A stretch of DNA of 64,000 bases from DASXYG01 sp036502625 (GTDB taxonomy: Bacteria > Actinomycetota > Actinomycetes > Streptosporangiales > Streptosporangiaceae), in assembly GCA_036502625.1 (NCBI GenBank), contig DASXYG010000095.1, positions 296,836 to 360,835 of the forward strand, given 5' to 3'. Below are positions 37,236 through 48,241 of this stretch, one piece after another. Numbering within the stretch: position 1 is the stretch's first letter; each line of letters opens with the position of its first letter. The translations under genes and the position numbers were made by a program. The notes below the pieces were generated by a model. That model did no database searches, was not told the origin of the DNA, and saw only the letters and a list, made by a program, of their open reading frames with translations.

Positions 37236-39125
37236 TCAGGCGGCACCGCCCTGGCGCTTGGTGTTCTCGTCGTCGACGATCTCGGCGTCGACGACCTCGT
37301 CGTCGTTCGCCTGGGCGTTCTCCTCGCCGGCCGAGCCGTCGGCCGAGGCGCCGGCCCCGGCGTCGGCCGAGGCGTCCGTGCCGGCCTGCTGGCTCTGCGC
37401 GTAGATCGCGGTGCCCATCTTCTGGCTGATCGTGGCGACCTTCTCCGAGGCGCCCTTGATGGCGTCGGTGTCGGTGCCCTCGAGCGCCTTCTTCAGCTCC
37501 GCGACCGCGTCGGTGACCTCGGTCTTGATGTCCTCGGGCACCTTGTCGGAGTTGTCGCCGAGGAACTTCTCGGTCTGGTAGGCGAGCTGCTCGCCGTTGT
37601 TGCGGACCTCGGCGTCCTCACGGCGCTGGCGGTCCTCATCGGCGTACTGCTCCGCGTCGCGGACCATCTTGTCGATGTCGTCCTTCGGCAGCGACGAGCC
37701 GCCGGTGATCTGGACGGACTGCTCCTTGCCGGTGCCCCGGTCCTTCGCGGTGACGTGCACGATGCCGTTGGCGTCGATGTCGAACGTGACCTCGATCTGC
37801 GGCACGCCGCGCGGCGCCGGCGCGATGCCGGTCAGCTCGAACATGCCGAGCTTCTTGTTGTACTGAGCGATCTCGCGCTCGCCCTGGAAGACCTGGATCT
37901 GCACGGACGGCTGGTTGTCGTCGGCCGTCGTGAAGACCTCGGACCGCTTGGTCGGGATCGTGGTGTTGCGCTCGATCAGCTTGGTGAAGATGCCGCCCTT
38001 GGTCTCGATGCCCAGGGACAGCGGCGTCACGTCGAGCAGCAGGACGTCCTTGACCTCGCCCTTGAGCACACCGGCCTGCAGCGCCGCGCCGACCGCCACG
38101 ACCTCGTCCGGGTTGACGCCCTTGTTGGGGTCCTTGCCGCCGGTGAGGTCCTTGACGACGTCGACCACCGCGGGCATCCGGGTGGAACCGCCGACGAGCA
38201 CCACGTGGTCGATCTTGGAGAGGTCCAGCCCGGCGTCCTTCACAGCCTGGTGGAACGGCTTCTTCACGCGCTCCAGCAGGTCGCTGGTGAGCTTCTGGAA
38301 CTCCGCGCGCGACAGCTTCTCGTCGAGGTGCAGCGGGCCCTCGGCCGACGCCGTGATGTACGGCAGGTTGATCTGCGTCTCCGACGAGCTGGACAGCTCG
38401 ATCTTGGCCTTCTCCGCCGCCTCGCGTAGCCGCTGGAGCGCCATCTTGTCGTTGGAGAGGTCGATGCCGTGGGCGTTCTTGAACTTGGTGACCAGCCAGT
38501 CGACGACCTTCTGGTCCCAGTCGTCGCCGCCGAGCTTGTTGTCGCCGTTGGTGGCCTTCACCTCGACGACGCCGTCGCCGACCTCGAGGAGGGAGACGTC
38601 GAACGTGCCGCCGCCGAGGTCGAAGACGAGGATCGTCGCCTCGTTCTCCTTCTCCAGGTGGTAGGCCAGCGCCGCGGACGTCGGCTCGTTGATGATGCGC
38701 AGGACGTTCAGGCCGGCGATCTGCCCGGCCTCCTTGGTGGCCTGCCGCTCGGAGTCGCTGAAGTACGCGGGCACCGTGATCACCGCGTCGGTGACCTTCT
38801 CGCCCAGGTACGCCTCGGCGTCCCTCTTGAGCTTCTGCAGGATGAAGGCGCTGATCTGCTGCGGGTTGAACGTCTTGTCATCGATCTTGACGCTCCAGTC
38901 AGTGCCCATGTGGCGCTTGACCGAGCGGATCGTACGGTCGACGTTGGTGACCGCCTGGCGCTTGGCTACCTCGCCGACCAGCACCTCACCGTTCTTCGCG
39001 AAGGCGACGACCGACGGCGTCGTGCGAGCCCCCTCCGCGTTCGCGATAACCGTGGGCTCGCCGCCCTCCAGAACCGAAACGACCGAGTTGGTCGTACCGA
39101 GGTCGATACCGACCGCACGTGCCAT
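37236..39125 (-). CDS. dnaK: Hsp70 chaperone DnaK
   Basis: Main ATP-dependent folding chaperone, 629 residues. Signatures are VGIDLGTTNSVVSVLEGG at the N-terminus, VFDLGGGTFDVSLLEVGDG near residue 175 and VVLVGGSTRMPAVVDVVKDL near residue 315; the linker VLLLDVTPLSLGIET and a C-terminal tail rich in Ala/Asp/Glu follow. It is the first gene of the leftward dnaK-grpE-dnaJ-hspR-clpB block. Upstream are a TTGCTG-N18-TACGCT promoter and two HAIR-like repeats, so heat induction by HspR release is expected. Confidence 0.97.
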   Translation of the reverse strand: MARAVGIDLGTTNSVVSVLEGGEPTVIANAEGARTTPSVVAFAKNGEVLVGEVAKRQAVTNVDRTIRSVKRHMGTDWSVKIDDKTFNPQQISAFILQKLKRDAEAYLGEKVTDAVITVPAYFSDSERQATKEAGQIAGLNVLRIINEPTSAALAYHLEKENEATILVFDLGGGTFDVSLLEVGDGVVEVKATNGDNKLGGDDWDQKVVDWLVTKFKNAHGIDLSNDKMALQRLREAAEKAKIELSSSSETQINLPYITASAEGPLHLDEKLSRAEFQKLTSDLLERVKKPFHQAVKDAGLDLSKIDHVVLVGGSTRMPAVVDVVKDLTGGKDPNKGVNPDEVVAVGAALQAGVLKGEVKDVLLLDVTPLSLGIETKGGIFTKLIERNTTIPTKRSEVFTTADDNQPSVQIQVFQGEREIAQYNKKLGMFELTGIAPAPRGVPQIEVTFDIDANGIVHVTAKDRGTGKEQSVQITGGSSLPKDDIDKMVRDAEQYADEDRQRREDAEVRNNGEQLAYQTEKFLGDNSDKVPEDIKTEVTDAVAELKKALEGTDTDAIKGASEKVATISQKMGTAIYAQSQQAGTDASADAGAGASADGSAGEENAQANDDEVVDAEIVDDENTKRQGGAA

Positions 39126-39144
39126 GAGTAGTTTCCTCCGTCAA

Positions 39145-39165
39145 GTTGAGTCTTGCCGACTCAGC
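39145..39165. promoter_or_regulatory. HAIR-like HspR operator 1 (downstream of the dnaK -10)
   Basis: GTTGAGT-CTTGCCG-ACTCAGC against the HAIR consensus CTTGAGT-N7-ACTCAAG: eleven of fourteen arm positions match. It touches the -10 box and is 20 bases from the dnaK start codon. Confidence 0.75.
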
Positions 39166-39192
39166 GTATCCATCGGCGACGACCAGCAGCAA
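39163..39192 (-). promoter_or_regulatory. dnaK: Promoter of the dnaK operon
   Basis: On the minus strand TTGCTG (39192-39187), 18 bases, TACGCT (39168-39163). It lies between two HAIR-like repeats, so HspR bound at both would cover the polymerase site. Confidence 0.6.
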
Positions 39193-39196
39193 ACCA

Positions 39197-39217
39197 CTTG
39201 AGTCACCCCGACGCAAC
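39197..39217. promoter_or_regulatory. HAIR-like HspR operator 2 (upstream of the dnaK -35)
   Basis: CTTGAGT-CACCCCG-ACGCAAC: the left arm is a perfect HAIR half-site, the right arm is degenerate (four of seven). It starts 5 bases beyond the -35 box. Confidence 0.6.
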
Positions 39218-39408
39218 TTTGTTCTCACTCTGCCCAACTTGACGACCGGGAGCCGTATTCCGTTCCCGGCCCGGAAAATCACGCCCTGACGGAAGTGCCC
39301 GCCCGCCCGCGGGCGAGAAGGGATGTGACAACCGCATCCGCCCACTGGGCGACCGACCGCACGCCACCCGCTGGCGCCCGGCACGGGACGCGCGAGAGAC
39401 TGCGCGCC

Positions 39409-39987
39409 GTGCCGGGCTCCCCCCGATCCGAGGACGCGCGCGTCATCGCCGCGTCCCACGACGACCCCGAGCGATTCGCCGAGATCTTCGACCGGTACTA
39501 CCCGGAGATCCGCGGCTACGTGGACCGCAGGCTCGGGGCGAGCGCGGCCGACGACATCGCCGCGGAGACGTTCCTCACGGCGTTCCGCAAGCGCGACCGT
39601 TTCGACCCGGCCGCGGGCTCCGCGCGGCCGTGGCTGTACGGCATCGCGACCCGCCTCGTCAGCCGGCACCGGCGCGACGAGACCCGCCGGCTGCGCGCGC
39701 TGGCCCGCGCCTCCGCGCGACCAGAACCCGGCGCCGACGAGGACCGCGCGACGGAGCGGGTGCTCGCCGCGCAGGCCGCACCGGACGTCGCACGCGCCCT
39801 GGCCGCGCTGAACCCCGGCCAGCGCGACGCGCTGCTGCTGGTCGCGCTCGGCGGCCTGAGCTACGAGGACGTCACCCGGGCGCTCGGCGTCCCGTACGGC
39901 ACGGTGTGCTCGCGCGTGAACCGCGCCCGGGCGAAGCTGCGGGCCGCGCTGGCCCACCTGGAGACGGAGGTCGCCGACCATGGATGA
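39409..39987 (+). CDS. ECF-type RNA polymerase sigma factor
   Basis: Alternative sigma factor, 192 residues from the GTG at 39409. Region 2 has RFAEIFDRYYPEIRGYVDRR and ADDIAAETFLTAFRKRDRF; region 4 has NPGQRDALLLVALGGLSYED and VPYGTVCSRVNRARAKL. Possible starts also exist upstream (GTG 39325, GTG 39295); I took the one just before the conserved domain. Its stop overlaps the next gene by 8 bases. The downstream membrane protein of the CU044_5270 family is usually the partner of this sigma class and may act as its anti-sigma factor. Confidence 0.85.
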   Translation: MPGSPRSEDARVIAASHDDPERFAEIFDRYYPEIRGYVDRRLGASAADDIAAETFLTAFRKRDRFDPAAGSARPWLYGIATRLVSRHRRDETRRLRALARASARPEPGADEDRATERVLAAQAAPDVARALAALNPGQRDALLLVALGGLSYEDVTRALGVPYGTVCSRVNRARAKLRAALAHLETEVADHG

Positions 39988-41071
39988 CCTGAAGACCGTG
40001 CGCGACACCCTGGCCGGGGAGCGCCCCGACGACACGGCCGCACAGGCCGAGGCCCGCGCCCGGCTGATGGAGCTGGCCCGTACGCGCCGGCGGGCGCCCC
40101 GTGTCCCGCGCCTGCCGCGCCGGGGGGTCGCCGTCCTCGCCGGGGCGGCCGCCGTGGCGGTCGCGGTCGCCGGGGCCGTCCAGCTCACCCGTACGCCCGA
40201 GGCACGGCCCGCGACCGTGGGCGCGTTCCTGCTGTCCGCCGCGCAGCACACGGCGGCGGAGAAGACCGGCCGCTACTGGACCATGCGCACGACGGCGCAC
40301 CGCCTGTACCGCGTCGGCCCGCGCGCGGCGCCGTACACGATCGACTACCGGCAGCGCGAGGCCTACTGGTTCGCCCGCGACGCGCGCGACCCGAGCCGCT
40401 GGTCGTCACCGCGCGCCACCGCCGCACCGGTCTCCGCCGCCGACCGTGCGGCCTGGCGGCGCGACGGCGGCCCCGCCCGGTGGCGGCTGCCCGGCGGCGG
40501 CCACCTCGACGCGCGCCCGCACGCCGCGGAGGTGCTGCCCTGGGACGACGGCAAGGACCTGTTCGCCATCGACGACCACGGCTTCGACGTGCGGCGGCTG
40601 CGCGCGCTGCCCGCGGACCCGCGGGCGCTGAAGGCGAGGCTGCTCGGCTACTACACCGCGGACAGCCGCGACTACGGCCTCGACCCGGACGTACCCGGCG
40701 ACCGTACGGGCTGGCTGTACGGCCAGCTCTCCGCGCTGCTCGCCACCCCGGCGCCGCCGGACGTGCGCGCCGCGGCGTACCGCGTCCTCGCCACACTGCC
40801 GGGTGTCGCACTGCGCGGGAACGGCGGCGCGGGCCGGGCGGGCACGGCCATCGGCCGCGTGGAGAGCGACCCGCAGCTCGGCGGCGCGTCCGTCGACCAC
40901 CGGCTGGTCATCGACCGCGCGAACGGGCGGCTGCTCGCGGACCAGCGGGTCGTCGTACGTCCCGGCGGCGAGACGCCGTGGGCGGCCCCCGGCACGCTGG
41001 TCGCCTGGACGGACTACCGGATGGGCTGGAGCGCCCAGGATCCGCCGGCGGTCCACCGGTCGCCCGAGTAG
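39980..41071 (+). CDS. CU044_5270 family membrane protein (ECF sigma partner)
   Basis: Single-pass membrane protein of 363 residues. The first 48 residues are cytoplasmic (DDLKTVRDTLAGERPDDTAA, RARLMELARTRRRAPRVPR), residues 49-69 form the membrane helix (GVAVLAGAAAVAVAVAGAVQ) and the rest is outside. The external domain resembles lipoprotein carrier-like sensors, with TADSRDYGLDPD and YRVLATLPGVALRGNGG. It overlaps the sigma gene by 8 bases. The family accompanies ECF sigma genes in actinomycetes; whether it inhibits the sigma factor is not shown. Confidence 0.8.
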   Translation: MDDLKTVRDTLAGERPDDTAAQAEARARLMELARTRRRAPRVPRLPRRGVAVLAGAAAVAVAVAGAVQLTRTPEARPATVGAFLLSAAQHTAAEKTGRYWTMRTTAHRLYRVGPRAAPYTIDYRQREAYWFARDARDPSRWSSPRATAAPVSAADRAAWRRDGGPARWRLPGGGHLDARPHAAEVLPWDDGKDLFAIDDHGFDVRRLRALPADPRALKARLLGYYTADSRDYGLDPDVPGDRTGWLYGQLSALLATPAPPDVRAAAYRVLATLPGVALRGNGGAGRAGTAIGRVESDPQLGGASVDHRLVIDRANGRLLADQRVVVRPGGETPWAAPGTLVAWTDYRMGWSAQDPPAVHRSPE

Positions 41072-41103
41072 CCGGGCACGCCGTACGCGGTGGGGACATG
41101 GAT

Positions 41104-41136
41104 CGGCCCGTGCGCCGGGGGGCGGCGCACGGGCCG
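41104..41136 (+). terminator. Strong hairpin terminator
   Basis: CGGCCCGTGCGCC pairs perfectly over 13 bp with GGCGCACGGGCCG around GGGGGGC, followed by the T-rich GTGTTTCTT. It closes the sigma factor operon. Confidence 0.85.
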
Positions 41137-41143
41137 GTGTTTC

Positions 41144-41160
41144 TTAGAATTAGATTCTAA
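41144..41160. promoter_or_regulatory. Palindrome TTAGAAT-N3-ATTCTAA, candidate operator
   Basis: Perfect 7-bp arms in an AT-rich island (with TATATCGTATCC after it) 183 bases before the Fe-S oxidoreductase gene. The core TAGAA-N5-TTCTA recurs at 62739-62753 before the VOC gene. Confidence 0.6.
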
Positions 41161-41342
41161 TATATCGTATCCCCACCACGCACGGGCATACCCGATCATG
41201 GCCGCCGACGTCGGTCTCTGATTAGGTGTGAGCCGGACGCGCAGCTAAGTTACTGCTCGGTACGATCGAGTGTCCGGCGCACGGTCGAACCCGTTCCGAC
41301 CGTACGCTGACACCCAACGCCGCACCGCAGGAGGACGGACCA

Positions 41343-43514
41343 GTGTTCTGGGTGACATTGATCATCGGGCTCGCCGGAGCGGCGGTCGCCCTGGCGATTG
41401 CCGGACGGCGCGTGCTGTTCCTGTACAAGCTGGCGAAGAGCGGCCAGCCCGCGCCCGAGCGCGTCGCCACGGTCAAGGGCGACCCCAAGGCCGACGCCGA
41501 GGGCCAGGCCGTCGAGGTGCTCGGCCAGCGCAAGCTGCTGAAATGGACGGTCCCCGGGCTCGCGCACTTCTTCGTGATGTGGGCGTTCTTCCTGCTGCTG
41601 ACCGTCTACCTCGAAGCGGCCGTCGCGCTGTTCGCCGGCGAGGGCGTGCACATCCCGTGGCTGCAGACCTGGGGCCCGATCGGGTTCATCCAGGACTTCA
41701 TCGCGGTCATGTGCTTCCTCGGCCTCGTGACGTTCGCGGTCATCCGCATGCGGAACGCGCCGAAGGGGCTCGGCCGCAAGTCGCGGTTCTCCGGCTCGCA
41801 CCTCAGCGGCGCCTGGATCACGCTGCTCATGATCTTCAACGTCATCTGGACGCTGTTCTTCTACCGCGGCATCGAGTCCGCGATGGGCAACCTCGCGTAC
41901 GGCAGGGGCGCGATCGTCTCGTACGGCGCGGGCCACCTGTTCACCGGGCTCTCCCACGGCACCCTCGAAGTGCTGGCCTCGATCGGCCTGCTGCTGCACA
42001 TCTTCGTGGCGCTGGCGTTCCTCGTCTTCGTGGTGCACTCCAAGCACCTGCACATCTTCCTGGCCCCGCTGAACGTCCTGTTCAAGCGGCGCCCGGACGG
42101 CCTGGGCGCGGCCCAGCCGATGCGCAGCAACGGCGAGATCCTCGACTTCGAGGAGGCCGACCCCGACACCGACGTCTTCGGCCGCGGCAAGATCGAGGAC
42201 TTCACCTGGAAGGGCTACCTCGACTTCTACTCCTGCACGGAGTGCGGCCGCTGCCAGTCGCAGTGCCCGGCCTGGAACACCGGCAAGCCGCTGTCGCCGA
42301 AGATGCTCATCCTGAACCTGCGCGACCACGCGTTCGAGAAGGCGCCGTACATCATGGCCGCCTCCGACGAGGAGCGCGAGAAGCTGCCCGACATGTTCAA
42401 GGCGGCCGCCGAGCGCCCGCTGGTGGGCACCGAGGCCGAAAACGGCGTCATCGACCCGGACGTCCTGTGGTCCTGCACCAACTGCGGCGCCTGCGTCGAG
42501 CAGTGCCCGGTGGACATCGAGCACATCGACCACATCCTCGACATGCGCCGCTACCAGGTGATGATCGAGTCGAGCTTCCCGTCCGAGGCCAACACGCTCC
42601 TGAAGAACCTGGAGAACAAGGGCAACCCCTGGGGCATGAACGAGTCCGCCCGTACGGACTGGATGGCCGACCTCGACTTCGAGGTGCCGGTCGTCGAGGA
42701 CGCGATGCCCGAGGAGACCGAGTACCTCTTCTGGGTGGGCTGCGCCGGCGCTCTTGAGGACCGCGCGAAGAAGACGACCAAGGCGATCGCCGAGCTGCTG
42801 CACATCGCGGGCGTGAAGTTCGCCGTGCTGGGCGGCATGGAGGCGTGCACCGGCGACCCGGCGCGCCGCCTGGGCATGGAGTTCGTCTTCCAGATGCTCG
42901 CGCAGCAGAACGTCGAGACGCTGAACGGCGTGGGCGTGAAGAAGATCGTCGCGTCCTGCCCGCACTGCTTCAACACGCTCGCCAACGAGTACCCGCAGCT
43001 CGGCGGGGAGTACGAGGTCGTCCACCACACGCAGCTCCTGGCGAAGCTGGTCGACGAGGGCCGGCTCACCCCGGTCGCGCCGATCGACGAGAAGATCACG
43101 TACCACGACCCGTGCTTCCTCGGCCGGCACAACAAGGTCTACACCGCGCCCCGGGCCATCATGGAGCAGGTCCCCGGTGTGCGGACGCAGGAGATGCACC
43201 GCTGCAAGGAGCGCGGGTTCTGCTGCGGCGCGGGCGGCGCGCGCATGTGGATGGAGGAGCGCATCGGCAAGCGCATCAACACCGAGCGCATCGACGAGGC
43301 GCTGGAGACCGATCCCGACACCGTGTCGACCGGCTGCCCGTTCTGCCTGGTCATGCTCGGCGACGCGATCAACGAGAAGAAGGGCAGCGGCGACGCCAAG
43401 GAGTCCCTCGAGGTCGTCGACGTCGCGCAGCTCCTGATCCGCTCCATCAAGGGCGGCGCCGAACCCGAGGCCGGGGGCGGCGAGCCCGAGCCGGAGCCGG
43501 TCGGCGCGGAGTGA
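41343..43514 (+). CDS. Membrane (Fe-S)-binding oxidoreductase, HdrD/GlpC-like with CCG domains
   Basis: Electron-transfer protein of 723 residues. The first 240 residues hold five to six membrane helices of the NarI-like type (VTLIIGLAGAAVALAIAGRR, FFVMWAFFLLLTVYLEAAVA, TLLMIFNVIWTLFFYRGIES). Two 4Fe-4S motifs follow, CTECGRCQSQCP and CTNCGACVEQCP, then two CCG domains (ASCPHCFNTL, CKERGFCCGAGGARMWMEE). The family is thought to pass electrons from acyl-CoA dehydrogenases or ETF to the quinone pool in actinobacteria; in this strain that is inference. AGGAGG precedes the GTG start. It is monocistronic and convergent with a GNAT gene. Confidence 0.85.
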   Translation: MFWVTLIIGLAGAAVALAIAGRRVLFLYKLAKSGQPAPERVATVKGDPKADAEGQAVEVLGQRKLLKWTVPGLAHFFVMWAFFLLLTVYLEAAVALFAGEGVHIPWLQTWGPIGFIQDFIAVMCFLGLVTFAVIRMRNAPKGLGRKSRFSGSHLSGAWITLLMIFNVIWTLFFYRGIESAMGNLAYGRGAIVSYGAGHLFTGLSHGTLEVLASIGLLLHIFVALAFLVFVVHSKHLHIFLAPLNVLFKRRPDGLGAAQPMRSNGEILDFEEADPDTDVFGRGKIEDFTWKGYLDFYSCTECGRCQSQCPAWNTGKPLSPKMLILNLRDHAFEKAPYIMAASDEEREKLPDMFKAAAERPLVGTEAENGVIDPDVLWSCTNCGACVEQCPVDIEHIDHILDMRRYQVMIESSFPSEANTLLKNLENKGNPWGMNESARTDWMADLDFEVPVVEDAMPEETEYLFWVGCAGALEDRAKKTTKAIAELLHIAGVKFAVLGGMEACTGDPARRLGMEFVFQMLAQQNVETLNGVGVKKIVASCPHCFNTLANEYPQLGGEYEVVHHTQLLAKLVDEGRLTPVAPIDEKITYHDPCFLGRHNKVYTAPRAIMEQVPGVRTQEMHRCKERGFCCGAGGARMWMEERIGKRINTERIDEALETDPDTVSTGCPFCLVMLGDAINEKKGSGDAKESLEVVDVAQLLIRSIKGGAEPEAGGGEPEPEPVGAE

Positions 43515-43515
43515 G

Positions 43516-43938
43516 CTACCGCTTCGGGCGGCGCTCCAGATAGCGGGCGTCGCCCGGGGCGAAGCCGAACTTCCCGTACAACCCGTGCGCGTCGTCGGTG
43601 TGCAGCATCCAGCGGAACGGCGCGCCCGGCCCGCGCTCGATCATCGTACGGACCAGCTCGACGCCGAGCCCGGTCCCGCGCGCCTCCGGCAGCACGAACA
43701 CGTCGGCCAGGTAGGCCAGGGCCACGCCGTCGGAGAGCGCGCGTGAGAACGCCACCATCGAGCCGTCGGCCGCGTAGCCGCCGACCACCCGCCAGGCGCC
43801 GGTGATCTGCCGCTCGACGTCGCCGCGGTCCCGCCACCGCGCCCAGTAGGCGTCGGTGGACAGGAACCGCCAGACGACGTCGAGGTCGACCCGGCCCGGG
43901 TCGTCGTCGAGCTGGTAGGCGCCGTGCTCAATGATCAT
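43516..43938 (-). CDS. GNAT-family N-acetyltransferase
   Basis: Acetyl-CoA-dependent acetyltransferase of 140 residues. Motif A is VFVLPEARGTGLGVELVRTM with the Q/RxxGxG/A pattern (ARGTGLG), preceded by the beta-4 strand ALAYLADVF; the end of the fold is HGLYGKFGFAP. No substrate can be told. It ends one base after the Fe-S oxidoreductase stop, convergent with it. Confidence 0.85.
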   Translation of the reverse strand: MIIEHGAYQLDDDPGRVDLDVVWRFLSTDAYWARWRDRGDVERQITGAWRVVGGYAADGSMVAFSRALSDGVALAYLADVFVLPEARGTGLGVELVRTMIERGPGAPFRWMLHTDDAHGLYGKFGFAPGDARYLERRPKR

Positions 43939-43974
43939 GGGGCGGAACGCTACCGGGCCTCTGTACGCGGCCCG

Positions 43975-45126
43975 TCAGCCGCCCTGGGTGAACACCGCGC
44001 CCTCGTGGAGCAGCGGGTCCGGGTCGTTGACCAGGTCCACCGATCCGACGCCGAGGACGCGCGCCGTGCCGGGCACCCGGCTCAGCCCGGCCACGCCGAG
44101 GGAGAAGACGGTGTTCGGGTCGCGGGCGACCTCCGCGGTCGTCCACTGCCCCTTGGCGTAGTGGGTCAGGTACTCGTTCCGGCCGGACATCCACACCCCG
44201 CCCGAGCCGTCGGACGCGACGCTGGTGAAGCCGCCGTTCGGGTGCGCGACGCCCTTGTCGGCGTACGTCCACTTGGTGCCGTTCCAGTGCAGCGCGAACG
44301 GCGTCTCCACGGCGTCGGGGTCGTCGCCCAGGCTGTGGGTGCGCCCGACCGCCCACACGTCGTTCGCCGCGAGCACCTTCACGTCCTGCACGTCGGCGGC
44401 CATGTCGGTGCCCTCGCCGGTGATCGGGATGCGCGGCACCGCGGTCTTCTTCCACGCGGTGCCGTTCCAGTGCGCGAGCAGCGGCTGGCCGCCGCTGTTC
44501 CCGCCGGCCCAGGCGTCGTTCGCGGTACGGGCGTCCACGGTGTTCAGCGCGCCCGCGGGCGCCTTGACGGTGCGCAGCGCGGTGCCGTTCCAGTACGCCA
44601 CGGCGGTGCTCGCGCCGCTGGCCGGCGTGACGACCCACGCCTGGCCGGACGGCAGGGTGGCGACGTCCGGCCGCGACGCGCCCGTTCCGGTCACCGGGAA
44701 GAACCGCCACGCGCTGCCGTTCCACCGCAGCGCGCCGCTCGGCTGGTCGACCCAGCCGGTCTCCCAGACCCACGCGTTACTCGCCGACGTGGCGTCGACC
44801 GAGGTGTACATGCCCTTGGCCGGTCCGGCCGGCACGGTGGCCCGCTTCCACGCGCTGCCGTCGTAGCGCTGCAGCAGCGGCTCGTACCAGTGGTCGGTGC
44901 CCTGGTAGCGGTGGACGGAGCCGACGGCCCAGGCGTCGCCCGCCCCGGTGGCCGCGACCTCCGTCAGCTCGTTGTCGTCGCCCACGGCGTTCGTGTGGCC
45001 GATCTCCCAGCCGCTCGCGGCCGCCGCCGCGCCCGGCGCGAGCGCCAGGCCGAGCGTGAGGCCGATCGCGGCCGCCCCGAACGGGGCGGCGGCGCGGATG
45101 CCGAGACGCATCAGGCGCGTAGCCAT
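43975..45126 (-). CDS. Secreted beta-propeller-like protein
   Basis: A 383-residue exported protein. Residues 1-36 are a signal peptide (RLGIRAAAPFGAAAIGLTLG, LALAPGAAAAA). The mature part has about seven repeated units of the type NELTEVAATGAGDAWAVGS, LLQRYDGSAWKRATVPAG and LAHWNGTAWKKTAVP, that is a W-N-G-x-x-W strand followed by an Asp-Ala-W-A-V-G strand. These are typical of actinobacterial secreted propellers with unknown ligand. GGAGAT lies 4 bases before the ATG. It stands alone between the GNAT gene and purL. Confidence 0.75.
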   Translation of the reverse strand: MATRLMRLGIRAAAPFGAAAIGLTLGLALAPGAAAAASGWEIGHTNAVGDDNELTEVAATGAGDAWAVGSVHRYQGTDHWYEPLLQRYDGSAWKRATVPAGPAKGMYTSVDATSASNAWVWETGWVDQPSGALRWNGSAWRFFPVTGTGASRPDVATLPSGQAWVVTPASGASTAVAYWNGTALRTVKAPAGALNTVDARTANDAWAGGNSGGQPLLAHWNGTAWKKTAVPRIPITGEGTDMAADVQDVKVLAANDVWAVGRTHSLGDDPDAVETPFALHWNGTKWTYADKGVAHPNGGFTSVASDGSGGVWMSGRNEYLTHYAKGQWTTAEVARDPNTVFSLGVAGLSRVPGTARVLGVGSVDLVNDPDPLLHEGAVFTQGG

Positions 45127-45224
45127 GCGATCTCCTTCGGTCGTGTCCTGCGTTCGGTCTTCCGGAAGCGGGGGACGGACCGGATGCACAGGAGACGCCT
45201 CAGAAGATCGCCGGGTTCACACGT

Positions 45225-47459
<2,235 letters not shown>

Positions 47460-47490
47460 GGGTATCTCTCAGCGCTGCTTTCTCGGGAGG

Positions 47491-48180
47491 TCAGGCGGTG
47501 GCGGTGGAGAGGGCGAGGACCGAGGTGAAGAAGGCGAGGCCGTCGGTGGTGGGGCCCGTCAGCGGGTCGGCGGCGTGTTCGGGGTGGGGCATGAGGCCGA
47601 CGACGTTGCCGGCCTCGTTGCTGATGCCGGCGATGTCGTTCGCGGCGCCGTTCGGCGCGCCGCCGACGTAGCGGGCGACGACGCCGCCGCGGGACTCCAG
47701 CCCGGCCAGCGTCTCGGCGTCGGCGACGTAGCGGCCCTCGCCGCTCTTCAGCGGGATCACCACCTCCTGGCCCGGGGTGTAGCCGTTCGTCCAGGCCGTG
47801 GCGGGCTGCTCGATGCGCAGCCGCTGGTCGCGGCAGACGAAGTGGAGGCTGGCGTTGCGGGTGAGCGCGCCGGGCAGGAGGTGCGACTCGCAGAGCACCT
47901 GGAAGCCGTTGCAGATGCCGAGCACCGGCAGGCCCGCGCGGGCCGCGGGCACCAGCTCGGACATGACCGGCGAGAACCGGGCGATCGCGCCGCAGCGCAG
48001 GTAGTCGCCGTAGGAGAACCCGCCGGGGAGGATCACGGCGTCGACGCCGCGCAGGTCGCGGTCGGCGTGCCACAGGGATACGGGTTCGGCCCCGGCGAGC
48101 GACACGGCGCGCGCGGCGTCGCGGTCGTCCAGGGAACCGGGGAAGGTGACGATGCCAATGCGGGCCGCGGGCGCGGTCAT
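47491..48180 (-). CDS. purQ: Phosphoribosylformylglycinamidine synthase subunit PurQ
   Basis: Class I glutamine amidotransferase that feeds ammonia to PurL, 229 residues. Cys90 sits in GICNGFQVL and the His/Glu pair in MPHPEHA near residue 205; FPGSLDDRDAARAV and LPGGFSYGDYLRCGA are family motifs. It is 31 bases upstream of purL on the same strand and is separated from purS by an RsbW-like gene and a hairpin. Confidence 0.96.
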   Translation of the reverse strand: MTAPAARIGIVTFPGSLDDRDAARAVSLAGAEPVSLWHADRDLRGVDAVILPGGFSYGDYLRCGAIARFSPVMSELVPAARAGLPVLGICNGFQVLCESHLLPGALTRNASLHFVCRDQRLRIEQPATAWTNGYTPGQEVVIPLKSGEGRYVADAETLAGLESRGGVVARYVGGAPNGAANDIAGISNEAGNVVGLMPHPEHAADPLTGPTTDGLAFFTSVLALSTATA

Positions 48181-48209
48181 CAGGTCTCCGTCTGTGCTGT
48201 TCCGGGGAT

Positions 48210-48233
48210 CGCGGCCCGGTCGGCCGGGCCGCG
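48210..48233 (-). terminator. 10-bp perfect hairpin between the RsbW-like gene and purQ
   Basis: CGCGGCCCGG and CCGGGCCGCG pair perfectly around a TCGG tetraloop, 9 bases after the stop of the RsbW-like gene. No T-run follows. It may end that transcript and separate it from purQL. Confidence 0.55.
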
Positions 48234-48241
48234 GAACCAGG

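Noticed and set aside
36501..38429. A 642-codon open frame opposite grpE and dnaK
   Set aside because: No motif, Leu/Val/Gly/Arg composition of an antisense shadow; DnaK on the minus strand is beyond doubt.
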